From Moritella sp. 5 (GTDB lineage Bacteria > Pseudomonadota > Gammaproteobacteria > Enterobacterales > Moritellaceae): 64,000 nt of DNA. Numbering within the stretch: the stretch's first letter is position 1; every line of letters starts with the position of its first letter. The stretch covers positions 2,170,001 through 2,234,000 of the forward strand of contig NZ_CP056122.1 in the NCBI RefSeq assembly GCF_018219455.1, read 5' to 3'. The translations under genes and the position numbers were made by a program. The notes under the pieces are model-generated. The model was given only the letters and a program-made list of their open reading frames with translations. It had not been told where the DNA came from and made no database searches. Of this stretch, positions 16,943-26,140 are shown piece by piece.

Positions 16943-19900
16943 CTATTTGATACGTCTAAATAATGTAAGTAAGCCGATAGTTAGTATACTAAATATCCCA
17001 ACGCTACCTCCACTCGTGTTTTCTTCTAGTTTTACTGATTGTGGTGGTATCGAATTGATATTATTCACTTTAACCGTAACTTCTTCAATTGACGTAGCAC
17101 TTTTTGAGTCAGACACTACTATCTCGAATATGAGTTCAGCAGCTTTAGATATTTCAGGAACAATAAAATTGGCTCTGGCTTTATCTGCATTTATCAGCAC
17201 AACATCAGGACCTGAAATTTGTGTCCAATTGAATGTTAGTACACCATGTTCAGGGTCTGTACTATTACTTGCATCTAATACAACATTTTCACTTTCTCGG
17301 GTAGAAATGTTGAGATTCGGAATATTTATCACAGGTGGTTGGTTTGGTTCGATAAGCTTAGGCATGACCTTGACTGTCATACGCTCAGTTGATGCCGAAT
17401 TTTGTGGGTCTGATACCTTTATTTCAAATATGAGTTCAGTAGAGGCCGACACGTCAGGAGCAATAAAATTGGTTTTGGCTTTGTCTGCATTTATCAGCAC
17501 AACATCGGGACCTGAAACTTGTGTCCAATTGAATGTTAGTACACTATTTTCAGGGTCAGTGCTATTACTTGCATCTAATACAACATTTTCTTTTTCGTGA
17601 ATTGAAATGTTGAGATCCGGAATATTTATCACAGGTGGTTGGTTTGGTGGCATCTTACAGCTAAAAGCGCTGGAAATGATCTTCCAACTAATTAATTCAC
17701 CTGTGCCGATTGAGTCAACATCAGCAACATTTAATGTCCAAGTTCCGTTCGTGTCTTCCCCTCGGAATACAGAGAGACTCTCAACTGGCGTTAGTGTTAA
17801 TGGGTAATTACCTTGTATATTTGCGCTGTAATCACCAGGTTTTCTGGCTTTCAATTTAACTTGGGTACCATGAGGAGAAGTTAAGAGTAGTGTTATATCC
17901 CCTGAATAAGGATGAGATATATTAACCTCCACTGAGATGGAACTATTTGGTGCACTATTTGTTAACGTGAGTTGATCATTGATACCTGAGTTATCATTAT
18001 CTGGTATGGCTTTATTGGGTGTTGATTGTTGGGAGACAAGGTTTCCAGGTTTTCCTGTAGGAATCAAGAAACTAAAATTGTGGGTCCTTGGACTATTGTT
18101 ATATTGATATTGGGCAGATAGTGTAAGTGGTATTCCTGCACCGCAAATATGGTTATGTGGAATTGTAAATTGATAATTTTTTAGGTTATTATCTATAGAG
18201 TTAGCGATTAAGTCAGGGTAACGGCTTGAAGGTTGATTAATATCTATATTTGATGAACTAGATAATGAGCCTATTATACCTGATAGTGTTGCAGGTGACT
18301 TATTATTCAATGGAATTTGTATATTAACGGTTTCACCTGGTTCGGCAGTTACATCGTTACCTGAACTGAGGATTATAACGGGTTTAGCCTTCATGGCTTC
18401 AAGTATATTTACTTGGCTAAAGTGTTTAAAGAAAACCCTCGCGTGTGCCTTAGAAGGGAAGAGTTTTTGAGCTGTGCTTACGATTGAATTCGCTAGATCT
18501 GGCATCGTTAAACCCTGGCCCAATCCAAATTGTGATTCTAATATAATAGTATCAATTTCGGATCTGGGGATCCCGAGATCTAATAGTTCTAAGTGAGCTT
18601 GTGTAAGCGGTGTAGACCATAGTTCATCACCGTTTTGTCCATTTACTCCGGTATGGGCTGGATAAGTTTTTGTTGGGTCGTAACTGAATGTGGTTCTGTC
18701 TGAACGACGTCCGCCCCATGAAATTCCATCCCATGAGAACACTTTTTCAGGTTTAAAAGTACGCCCGTTAGTCGTTGAATAACGGTAAGAGTTCGCCCAG
18801 TAATCACCAAATCCCTCACCCATCGCGCCAGTATCACCGCCATACCATTGATCATTTATAGACTTATTAATGGCATGCCCATATTCATGAAGAATTACAT
18901 CACTATCTTCATTATCATCAACGCCACCATGACCAAATGATAAACGATTCGTTCCTGGAGAGAAGTAAGAGTTGTCTGCTCCTTTGGCACCGTTTGTATC
19001 AACAGCAATCGAATTGAACTGTATACCTTTCTTTCCTGAATATCCCAAGCTTTGAATATAACGTTGGCTTTGATCTATGTGATAGTAGGTCATTGCATCA
19101 TTAAAAGCATTATCACCTCGTTTGGCTGTCCAGCTTCCATTTTCTGTTGTGCTTGGTTCTGTGTTTGGAGCATCCCAGTCTACGATTTTAACCCATGGCC
19201 CACTTAGGTGATAGTGCCCATTAATTAAGCTTACCTCGTTAAGCGACCTTGTTACATAAGCGGACGAGAATCTATTTTCCGATGAATTATCTTCAATCGT
19301 ATTATCTTTTAAATCTATAATTGGATTAGAGGAGAATACTAAAGCTTGGGCATTTATAGATGTTGATATTACATTGTAAGTGTTTGATTTATTATCCTGA
19401 TGTAGTTCCGCTAACGCGTCATCTAATGCCTTATGCTGCTTATTTATTGGAAATGGAGACCATTTCCCATTATTTGAATTTGAATTGGCATTTTTATTAA
19501 TAGGTAGATCAATACGCGTAACATTTATAACGCTATTGTCTTTTGCGTTAATATTAAATTCCCAATCTCCTTGTGGGTTTGAGACCGAGATATTCACTTT
19601 ATAAGAAAGCTGAAAGGTTGTTCCCATATTTAAATATGTTAATTGGGATGTTGGCTTGATATGTAAAATGCCAGATGCTTGTAGAAATTCCCACGCCGTC
19701 TTTATTGCCATATCCGCACTTATATTCTTTTTACTATGAATGTTGCTTTTTTTAAAGACTGGATAAGTATTATTGTAGACACGAGTGATTTGATTATTTT
19801 TATTAATGGATACAATTATTGTGCTGCTTTCAACTGGGATGTCGTTTACAAACTGTTTAAAGTAAAAATGCTTAGATATTAGGCTTGATTTGGTTGAGGT

Positions 19901-20164
19901 TAATTTCAAGCTATTAATGATTGATTCAATCTGGTATCGCTTTTTATTATCCTTGAGATATTGGAACGCTATATCCTGCTGACGTATTGGTAAACCATTT
20001 GTATAGGCTGATTTATTTGTTTGTTGTATTGGATTAACGTCTAATTTGACAGAACTACGAAAGTCATTATGTGTTGTATTGGTTGCAAGTTCAGCATAGG
20101 AAGGTACTGATAATATTAACGAGAGTGCTGTTGCTATAGCCGTTTTTTTTTTGGATAAACCCAT
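16943..20164 (-). CDS. Secreted M36-type (fungalysin-like) zinc metalloprotease with P domain, two PKD-like repeats and GlyGly-CTERM tail
   Basis: This protein is 1073 residues. A signal peptide (to about 24) is followed by an FTP-type propeptide. The catalytic domain has HEYGH (near 428) and the downstream ligand Glu in GEGFGDYW (near 450). A linker leads to a proprotein-convertase P domain (about 715-830, HPYSGDITLLLTSPHGT). Two nearly identical PKD/REJ-like repeats (about 840-935 and 940-1035) follow. The C-terminal SGGSVGIFSILTIGLLTLFRRIK stretch has the Gly-Gly, hydrophobic helix and basic end of GlyGly-CTERM substrates processed by rhombosortase. It is likely type II secreted. GGAGA precedes the start. 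Confidence 0.88.
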   Translation of the reverse strand: MGLSKKKTAIATALSLILSVPSYAELATNTTHNDFRSSVKLDVNPIQQTNKSAYTNGLPIRQQDIAFQYLKDNKKRYQIESIINSLKLTSTKSSLISKHFYFKQFVNDIPVESSTIIVSINKNNQITRVYNNTYPVFKKSNIHSKKNISADMAIKTAWEFLQASGILHIKPTSQLTYLNMGTTFQLSYKVNISVSNPQGDWEFNINAKDNSVINVTRIDLPINKNANSNSNNGKWSPFPINKQHKALDDALAELHQDNKSNTYNVISTSINAQALVFSSNPIIDLKDNTIEDNSSENRFSSAYVTRSLNEVSLINGHYHLSGPWVKIVDWDAPNTEPSTTENGSWTAKRGDNAFNDAMTYYHIDQSQRYIQSLGYSGKKGIQFNSIAVDTNGAKGADNSYFSPGTNRLSFGHGGVDDNEDSDVILHEYGHAINKSINDQWYGGDTGAMGEGFGDYWANSYRYSTTNGRTFKPEKVFSWDGISWGGRRSDRTTFSYDPTKTYPAHTGVNGQNGDELWSTPLTQAHLELLDLGIPRSEIDTIILESQFGLGQGLTMPDLANSIVSTAQKLFPSKAHARVFFKHFSQVNILEAMKAKPVIILSSGNDVTAEPGETVNIQIPLNNKSPATLSGIIGSLSSSSNIDINQPSSRYPDLIANSIDNNLKNYQFTIPHNHICGAGIPLTLSAQYQYNNSPRTHNFSFLIPTGKPGNLVSQQSTPNKAIPDNDNSGINDQLTLTNSAPNSSISVEVNISHPYSGDITLLLTSPHGTQVKLKARKPGDYSANIQGNYPLTLTPVESLSVFRGEDTNGTWTLNVADVDSIGTGELISWKIISSAFSCKMPPNQPPVINIPDLNISIHEKENVVLDASNSTDPENSVLTFNWTQVSGPDVVLINADKAKTNFIAPDVSASTELIFEIKVSDPQNSASTERMTVKVMPKLIEPNQPPVINIPNLNISTRESENVVLDASNSTDPEHGVLTFNWTQISGPDVVLINADKARANFIVPEISKAAELIFEIVVSDSKSATSIEEVTVKVNNINSIPPQSVKLEENTSGGSVGIFSILTIGLLTLFRRIK
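17051..17645 (-). repeat. Tandem ~300-bp intragenic duplication (PKD-like repeats)
   Basis: Two consecutive units of about 300 bp inside the protease gene match closely. For example, the stretch around 17188-17260 recurs at 17488-17560 with few differences. They encode the two PKD-like domains. The high DNA similarity suggests a recent internal duplication. Confidence 0.85.
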
Positions 20165-20534
20165 TTTATCTCCAAGTAATCTGCGAGTTGTTTCTATGAT
20201 CTTTAGCTATATTTCGAGAGAGAACGTACGAGAAGTGTTTATTTGAGATAAACTCATATTTTATGAACTTTCAGTTACGAAGATATCAACTATTTCATAA
20301 GAAAATTACACTTAAAATTATTATATTTCAACCTTGTTATGTATTTAGTTCTTGTTTTATCACAATATTTAATCATCGAGTATCATGCATCTCTTATTTT
20401 TATCATGATAGTTTTTAAGTAAAGAACAAATATCAAAGCAGTAATTAATATATTGTTAGCTACGGCAGGGTTAGGAGTAACTGTTGTGAATGCGACAACA
20501 TGAACTGCCGTATTCACTTTTACTCGATATTGAA
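20165..20534. other. Intergenic region (370 bp) with nested inverted repeats
   Basis: No gene is seen. TACGGCAG (20461-20468) pairs with CTGCCGTA (20505-20512), and inside it TGTTGT (20482-20487) pairs with ACAACA (20495-20500). This lies just after the DUF368 stop codon and may be its terminator or a structured RNA. The rest is AT-rich and includes the protease promoter. Confidence 0.4.
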
Positions 20535-21452
20535 CTAAGATGCTTTTTCTGCGGTCTTTTCTAAGGCCAAGATAAGTATAACAGCAGCAAGCATCGCAAC
20601 GATAGCATACGCTAACAATGCTGGCTGACCTGTTACTTGTTCGAAGCTAAAGGGTGAAAGGTTACGTTCTAGCAGTGGCACTTCAAGGCCACTTGAATTA
20701 GTACGCCAAGTTAGCGTTTCTTTCCATGGCCACACTTTACCAAGCGTACCTATCATTAATCCGGTTAAAAACGTCAGTGCGATATCGCGGTAGTGTTTTA
20801 GTACCCAGGTAAGCACGTGCGAGAAAGTAAGAATACCAATGGCACAACCTGCGGCAAACGTACCTAGGGTGACAATATCGATAGACTTAGCAGCAGCAAG
20901 GATCGGTGCATACATACCTAACATTAACAGGATAAAACTACCTGAAATACCCGGTAATATCATGGCACAAATCGCAATTGAGCCAGCAAGTAAAATATTG
21001 ATCGAGGTCGGTTCAAGATTAAGCGGTTGCAGTACGGTAATACTATATGCAAATCCAATGCCGATGATGACAGCTACAAAGCGGCTGACTTTCCAGAATT
21101 CGACCTGCTTAAACATGTGGTTTACCGAGATGATGATTAAACCGAAGAAGAAAGACCACAGTGGAATAGGATGCGTATGTAACATCCAAGTGATCACTCG
21201 TGCCAACGTAAAGATACTCGTCAGAATACCCGCTAGTAACACTATCAAGAATGTACCATTGATATAATCAAAAGCAGCTTTTAGGCCATCCTTTCTGATC
21301 ATGCCGATTAGGCTTGGAGTAATACGACTAATACTGCCTAACAGAGTATCGTAAATGCCGGTAATGAAGGCAATTGTACCACCTGACACACCTGGTACAA
21401 CGTCTGCTGCGCCCATCGCCATGCCTTTTATAAAGATAGAAACTTTACTCAT
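20535..21452 (-). CDS. DUF368 membrane protein, undecaprenyl-phosphate translocase family (PopT)
   Basis: This 305-residue polytopic protein has the DUF368 signature GMAMGAADVVPGVSGGTIAF at the N-terminus and a second repeat-like ILPGISGSFILLMLGMY. DUF368 proteins were recently shown to recycle undecaprenyl phosphate across the inner membrane (PopT in Vibrio cholerae), supporting cell-wall and polysaccharide synthesis. GGAGA lies before the ATG. It appears monocistronic. Confidence 0.9.
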   Translation of the reverse strand: MSKVSIFIKGMAMGAADVVPGVSGGTIAFITGIYDTLLGSISRITPSLIGMIRKDGLKAAFDYINGTFLIVLLAGILTSIFTLARVITWMLHTHPIPLWSFFFGLIIISVNHMFKQVEFWKVSRFVAVIIGIGFAYSITVLQPLNLEPTSINILLAGSIAICAMILPGISGSFILLMLGMYAPILAAAKSIDIVTLGTFAAGCAIGILTFSHVLTWVLKHYRDIALTFLTGLMIGTLGKVWPWKETLTWRTNSSGLEVPLLERNLSPFSFEQVTGQPALLAYAIVAMLAAVILILALEKTAEKAS

Positions 21453-21812
21453 GATTCTCCGTATAATTTATTGATTAAAGGTCAAATTTAACAGCATTAT
21501 AAACTGTTTTAGTGAAAATATGTCATTATCGTAAATACATTTTCCATTTCGCATAAATAATCCTATACGTTATTTATTGATCGAAACTTATGATAGAAAG
21601 CGATATAAGTGTGATCAGTGGTCGGTTTTATGTGAAGTTATAAAGCGGATTATTTTTGTTGTTACTTTGGTGTTTATTATCAACGATCACGCTTTTTATC
21701 TATGTTCATGCTTAATTGTGATCCCAACTAAATATTTAATATTATTGTATTCTAAATGTCATATTCTTAATTTAACCTCGGGTCCGCTATAACAACAATC
21801 AAAGGATTTGAT
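21453..21812. other. Intergenic region (360 bp), promoter for the sphingomyelinase operon
   Basis: This AT-rich sequence lies between divergent genes. A 71-codon frame at 21577-21792 has no ribosome binding site and an implausible composition, so it is not called. AAAGGA at 21801-21806 is the ribosome binding site for the GTG start at 21813. I see no clear operator. Confidence 0.4.
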
Positions 21813-23150
21813 GTGAATATACTAAAAAATGTAATAACAACAACTTGCCTCACTTGTGTTATGAGTGCGTCTGCACTTGCCGACAGTGATATTTACCTTA
21901 CTAATAACTCTAACCAGACTATGTCTATTCAAGTTAACCATACCGGTTCAGATTTACTTGAAGAAGGCGCGGAATGGAAACAATATGTGCAAACACTTAA
22001 ACCATGGGAAACTAAAATGGTATTAAGTTTTAATCGCTGGAAAGGGGTTAAGTCTGGTGATACTTATCAATTCGAAACACTTGTAACTAATGAAAATGGC
22101 GAGTCGCTGTCTTTGCTACAACAAGTGAAAGGATATTGGTATAAATCAACACTTGATCATGGTGCGAGTGCCAATGATGTTGCGCTAAACTGGGCGGATG
22201 ATCGTGATACTTACCGTTATCAATCGCAATATAACAGTAACAGCAAGAGTACTGAAATCGCGTTTAAAGCGAGTGCAACTGGCCGTTATGATGATATTTA
22301 TTACAGTATCACACCGCAAAAAATTGATGAACAGCCTGTAGCAGACGCAGGTACACTCAAAGTCATGTCATATAATGTCTGGGCTCTGCCTGTGATTGCA
22401 AAGCACATCGGTGACCGTTTTCAGGAAATTCCGAAGCATTTAAAAGGCTATGATGTACTCATGCTACAGGAAGTCTTTGCTTCTGGTCGTGATGCATTTT
22501 TGCGAGATCTTGCTAAAGAATACCCGTATCAAACGAAGATGTTAGCTTCTCCTGGGATTAATATTTACGATGGTGGTGTGACTATTGTGAGTCGCTATCC
22601 AATTGTTAATGAAGGGCAGTACGTCTATCCCGATTGCTCTGGTACAGACTGCTTTGCTGATAAAGGCGTAAATTATGCTGAAGTGATCAAAAATGGTCAG
22701 GCGTACCATGTATTAGCAACCCATACCGCGTCGTTTGATACTGATACCGCACGTGAATACCGCCAACGTCAATTCCGCCAGATGCGCAATTTTGCACAAG
22801 CGCAGAATATTCCAGCCACTGACACAGTTGTCTACGGTGGTGATTTTAATGTGAATAAGCTTAAATTCCCAACTGACTATCACCAGATGTTTGTGAACCT
22901 TAGCGCTGATGAACCGCAATATGCAGGTTATACAGAGTCAACGTTCGACCCGCGTATTAATGATTATGCAGGAAGTGCACTATCGGGTGGTGAAAATATC
23001 GAATATCTTGATTATGTTGTTGTCAGTAATGAGTTTGCTAAGCGAAATGACAATATAAACACTGTCAAAATACCGCGTACAACGGTTGCTAGTTTATGGA
23101 AACATTGGAATCTATCCGACCATTTCCCTGTTAAAGCAGTGATACGTTAA
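21813..23150 (+). CDS. Secreted sphingomyelinase-like phosphodiesterase (endonuclease/exonuclease/phosphatase fold)
   Basis: This 445-residue protein has a signal peptide (cleavage near ALADSD). A beta-rich N-terminal domain (about 25-165) precedes the DNase I-like catalytic domain. Catalytic residues are recognisable: MSYNVW (Asn), LQEVF (metal Glu), ATHTAS (His), GGDFNV (Asp/Asn) and LSDHFPV (Asp-His). Neutral sphingomyelinase C proteins share this pattern, so it probably cleaves sphingomyelin or a related phospholipid extracellularly. It uses a GTG start six bases after AAAGGA. Its TAA overlaps the ATG of the foldase-like gene (TAATG), indicating coupled translation. Confidence 0.82.
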   Translation: MNILKNVITTTCLTCVMSASALADSDIYLTNNSNQTMSIQVNHTGSDLLEEGAEWKQYVQTLKPWETKMVLSFNRWKGVKSGDTYQFETLVTNENGESLSLLQQVKGYWYKSTLDHGASANDVALNWADDRDTYRYQSQYNSNSKSTEIAFKASATGRYDDIYYSITPQKIDEQPVADAGTLKVMSYNVWALPVIAKHIGDRFQEIPKHLKGYDVLMLQEVFASGRDAFLRDLAKEYPYQTKMLASPGINIYDGGVTIVSRYPIVNEGQYVYPDCSGTDCFADKGVNYAEVIKNGQAYHVLATHTASFDTDTAREYRQRQFRQMRNFAQAQNIPATDTVVYGGDFNVNKLKFPTDYHQMFVNLSADEPQYAGYTESTFDPRINDYAGSALSGGENIEYLDYVVVSNEFAKRNDNINTVKIPRTTVASLWKHWNLSDHFPVKAVIR

Positions 23151-24118
23151 TGCGGTTACCTTTACTATTAATAAGCGTTGCCTTTATGGGCAGCGTTTAT
23201 TTCTTCATCACCAATGAAAATAAACTGAACTCAGTTGAGCAAGAAAGTGCATTATCTAAAATCGTAAGTTCAACAATACAACCGACAGACATGGCATCGA
23301 ATCAAGCTAAAGAAAAGATGCACGTTAAAGAACAGATGCAAGTTAATGAAAATATGCCCGAGCAAGATACCTCATTGCAAGGCACACAAGGTCAGACGCT
23401 AATGGCGGCGATAACGTCATTTTGGCAGCAATGTCGCAGACATAATAATTGTGATAAATTGTTAGCCAAACAGCGGTTGCTACTTGATGATGATCGTTAT
23501 CAGTTGTTAGTTAACTTTCCTGTGAACCAGCAGGAAGAGCAACGTATGATGGGGGAATCGTTAATCAGTCAGGATGCAAGTTTGGCGGATAAAATCGCCA
23601 ATGTTAAAGCGATTAGAGAGCAGGTGTGGGGTGACGATGCAGCGCTGTTATTTCAGCAGCAAGATACCTATTATGACTACCGTTTATCGTTATCGGATCC
23701 TGATAGTCGATTTAGCCAGACTCATAACGCGGATGATTTTATCAATGCATACAACACTATGTTGGCAGAACGGGCTAATGACTTAGATAGCTTTGCGTTA
23801 AGTTCTGATACCGCCAAATATGAAGAGGCATTGCAGTTAATCCCACCGTCTATGCCTGAAGATGAAACAGCCAGAATCAAGGCTGATCTGGCTTCGCAAT
23901 ATCTCACCGCTAGCGAACGACAATCTATTGTTAACCGAGAGCAGCAAGTGGATAAGCAAGAGCAAGAAATAACGGATTACCAGCAAGGATTAAATGAACT
24001 TGAGGTAACACTTGCTAATGAACGAGCAACATCAAAGGAAACCATGAATGATGAAGATTGGCAGGTTTATAAAGCGGAACGTTTATATCAATATCGTCTT
24101 AACTTTTTTAGTTTTTAG
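23150..24118 (+). CDS. Lipase-foldase (Lif)-like periplasmic protein coupled to the sphingomyelinase
   Basis: This 322-residue protein has an N-terminal membrane anchor (about 4-20), a polar linker, then a long alpha-helical, Gln/Glu-rich body. The segment AIREQVWGDDAALLFQQQDTYY carries the R..xxG.eAA.lF..e...y signature of Lif foldases, and IPPSMPEDETARIKADLA resembles the following Lif region. The FDYxLSxxGE-type motif is not evident, so this is a divergent member. It overlaps the sphingomyelinase stop by one base. By context it should fold that enzyme rather than a lipase. That role is inferred. Confidence 0.68.
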   Translation: MRLPLLLISVAFMGSVYFFITNENKLNSVEQESALSKIVSSTIQPTDMASNQAKEKMHVKEQMQVNENMPEQDTSLQGTQGQTLMAAITSFWQQCRRHNNCDKLLAKQRLLLDDDRYQLLVNFPVNQQEEQRMMGESLISQDASLADKIANVKAIREQVWGDDAALLFQQQDTYYDYRLSLSDPDSRFSQTHNADDFINAYNTMLAERANDLDSFALSSDTAKYEEALQLIPPSMPEDETARIKADLASQYLTASERQSIVNREQQVDKQEQEITDYQQGLNELEVTLANERATSKETMNDEDWQVYKAERLYQYRLNFFSF

Positions 24119-24183
24119 TTTGTATTAAAAAGCTTAATGAAAAAGTCATGTTTCCTTCATGTTAACGGCGCAGACTAGATTAA

Positions 24184-24203
24184 CATCTGGGCTATACCAG
24201 ATG
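24184..24203. terminator. 7-bp inverted repeat between the foldase-like gene and the phosphodiesterase
   Basis: CATCTGG and CCAGATG flank a six-base loop, followed by TAATTTTG. It lies 65 bp after the foldase-like stop and 30 bp before the next start. It could be a terminator or a site controlling the downstream gene. Confidence 0.45.
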
Positions 24204-24233
24204 TAATTTTGTGAAGTCGACAAGGAGATGACC

Positions 24234-25991
24234 ATGAAGAAGACGATGATAATTGCGTTATTAACTGTTGGGGTAGGGATGCAAGTACCCTCTGTGTTAG
24301 CGGCCAATAAAGCCGTGTTATTGGGTATTGATGGGGTGCAATGGGAAAAAGTACAAATTTTAAATACCCCAAACTTTGATCGCTTAAATATCAACAAAGC
24401 GTATACGGGTGGTATGAAAGGTTATGACAATGAGCAGTTAACATCAAGTGGACCTGGCTGGGCGACAATTTTAACGGGTGTTTGGGTTAATAAACATAAC
24501 GTTGATACTAACAGTGCAGGTTTGGCTAATGCCGATTTTCCCAGTATTTTTAAACGCATTAATGATGCGAACCCGATATTAACTCAAGCGTCATTAGTGC
24601 ATTGGTCTCCGATTAATACGCAGTTTTTCACTCAAGATATTACTAATGTTGAGCGGGTCGAAAGTGGCATCAGTGATGCGGATGTAACGTCCGCGACAAT
24701 TAGTGAAATAAATAAAGGTACTGATTTTGTATTTGCACACTTAGATGACCCTGACCATCATGGGCACAGTACGTGTTTTGGTAGCGCTTATAACAAGAGT
24801 ATTATTACTGCTGATCAGCAATTGGGTGAAATCCTAGACGCAATTGAGTCGGCTGAAAGAAAAAGTGGCGATAATTGGCTGCTAATGGTAACGACAGATC
24901 ATGGTCGTGACAGCTTAGGTTGTGGTCATGGTGCGCAGAAGCTGAATCAAAAAACCATCTTTATCGGCAGTAATGAACCAGTTAATGCTGAGCTTACCGA
25001 GAAATCGGTTGGTGCAAATAATGATTTTTCAGGACTTTATGGTTACGCGGCACAAACGTCGATTGTACCGACTTTATTAACCCACTTGGGAATTAAGGTT
25101 GAACCAAAATGGAAATTGGATGGTCCATCACTTATCGGTGAGTTAGGTGTTCGTAAATTAGTGGCAAGTACTGATGGTCATTTACAGTGGATAAATGAGA
25201 GTGACGATGATATTCGCATTTATCGTAATGATATTTTGGTTGATATATTGTCTGCGCAAAAAAAATCGTGGCAAGACAATGCGAATACTCGGTTGGGTAT
25301 AGTAGATTATGTTCTTGCGAGTAACGCTAATCCAGTCGCTTTTCGAAATAATGTGATGGATGTAAATGCAGGGCTAAGTTGGAGCTTATCGCGAGGCTAT
25401 TTCTTCCGCAGTGATACGCAATATGTACGTTATAACAAAGTATTGGATAAAGCAGAAGATGGTTACCCTCGCGCTGTGAATGAGAGTAATTGGCCTGGTC
25501 TTGGTGCTTATCGTGAAAACCTTGTCGCCAGTTTCCATAAAGACAGTGACACGGCTTACTTCTTTACTCACGATGGACAATATTTATCTTACGACCTTAA
25601 TACAGACTCAGTGAGAGACGGTTATCCGAAAGCGGTTGACGCTACCACGTGGTCAGGGCTTGAAGCATATGCTGACAACATCGTTGCCACATTACGCTGG
25701 AAAGGTAATAAAGTTTATTTCTTCCTTGATGATGGAATTTATTTACGTTATGACTTAGTTAACGATAGCGTTGACAGTGGTTATCCAAAACCGATAAATG
25801 ATTCAACTTGGCCTGGTCTGGGGGCTTATGCACAACAGATTACGGCTGCCATTTATTGGGATGATACCCGAGCATATTTCTTCTTGGATGGTCAACGTTA
25901 TATTCGCTATAGTATAACGCGTGATCGTGCTGATAGTGGTTACCCTAAACCGACCAATGATAGTACATGGCCAGGTCTGTTAGGGATGTAA
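24234..25991 (+). CDS. Secreted type I phosphodiesterase (NPP/alkaline phosphatase superfamily) with C-terminal hemopexin repeats
   Basis: This protein is 585 residues with a signal peptide (cleavage near SVLAAN). The N-terminal 300 residues show the NPP metal pattern: GIDG near 32, a candidate nucleophile in SSGPGWATILTG, DDPDHHGH, TTDHGR and GHG. Residues of about 385-585 form four hemopexin-type repeats, each with an aromatic YFF...YxRY core and a DxGYPxPxNxSTWPGL end. AAGGAG at 24222-24227 fits ATG 24234. The ATG at 24228 overlaps the ribosome binding site and is rejected. Related animal NPP6/NPP7 act on choline phospholipids and sphingomyelin, but the substrate here is unknown. Confidence 0.82.
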   Translation: MKKTMIIALLTVGVGMQVPSVLAANKAVLLGIDGVQWEKVQILNTPNFDRLNINKAYTGGMKGYDNEQLTSSGPGWATILTGVWVNKHNVDTNSAGLANADFPSIFKRINDANPILTQASLVHWSPINTQFFTQDITNVERVESGISDADVTSATISEINKGTDFVFAHLDDPDHHGHSTCFGSAYNKSIITADQQLGEILDAIESAERKSGDNWLLMVTTDHGRDSLGCGHGAQKLNQKTIFIGSNEPVNAELTEKSVGANNDFSGLYGYAAQTSIVPTLLTHLGIKVEPKWKLDGPSLIGELGVRKLVASTDGHLQWINESDDDIRIYRNDILVDILSAQKKSWQDNANTRLGIVDYVLASNANPVAFRNNVMDVNAGLSWSLSRGYFFRSDTQYVRYNKVLDKAEDGYPRAVNESNWPGLGAYRENLVASFHKDSDTAYFFTHDGQYLSYDLNTDSVRDGYPKAVDATTWSGLEAYADNIVATLRWKGNKVYFFLDDGIYLRYDLVNDSVDSGYPKPINDSTWPGLGAYAQQITAAIYWDDTRAYFFLDGQRYIRYSITRDRADSGYPKPTNDSTWPGLLGM

Positions 25992-26004
25992 TAGGGCCTA
26001 ACTT

Positions 26005-26040
26005 AACAACCAAAACGAGATGCTGTTTTGGTTGTTTTTA
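26005..26040 (+). terminator. Rho-independent terminator after the hemopexin phosphodiesterase
   Basis: AACAACCAAAAC pairs perfectly with GTTTTGGTTGTT over an eight-base loop and is followed by TTTT. It lies about 15 bp after the stop codon. Confidence 0.9.
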
Positions 26041-26057
26041 TATTCGCTAAGCCGTTA

Positions 26058-26120
26058 TTGGACAAAAGTGGCTTAGAGTTATTGTGCTAACCGAGATAAT
26101 ATACATTAGATTTTGTAGGG
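26058..26120 (+). repeat. Diverged direct repeat, copy A (flanks the MBL gene)
   Basis: This 63-bp stretch starts TTGGACAAAAGTGGCTTA and matches 27227-27290 at roughly three quarters of positions with one indel. It lies immediately downstream of the MBL-fold gene. Confidence 0.65.
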
Positions 26121-26140
26121 AAATTTAAGCCTATTTTAAA

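Noticed and set aside
16929-17600. Long plus-strand ORF with repeats opposite the protease
   Set aside because: It is antisense to the two PKD-like repeats, with no ribosome binding site, and its internal repetition is explained by the protease duplication.
17041-17645. 300-bp periodic repeat that could suggest a repeat array
   Set aside because: Only two units, coding and in frame, explained by duplicated PKD-like domains. Not CRISPR.
21577-21792. 71-codon ORF in the promoter region of the sphingomyelinase gene
   Set aside because: No ribosome binding site, implausible composition, and it lies in an AT-rich promoter spacer.
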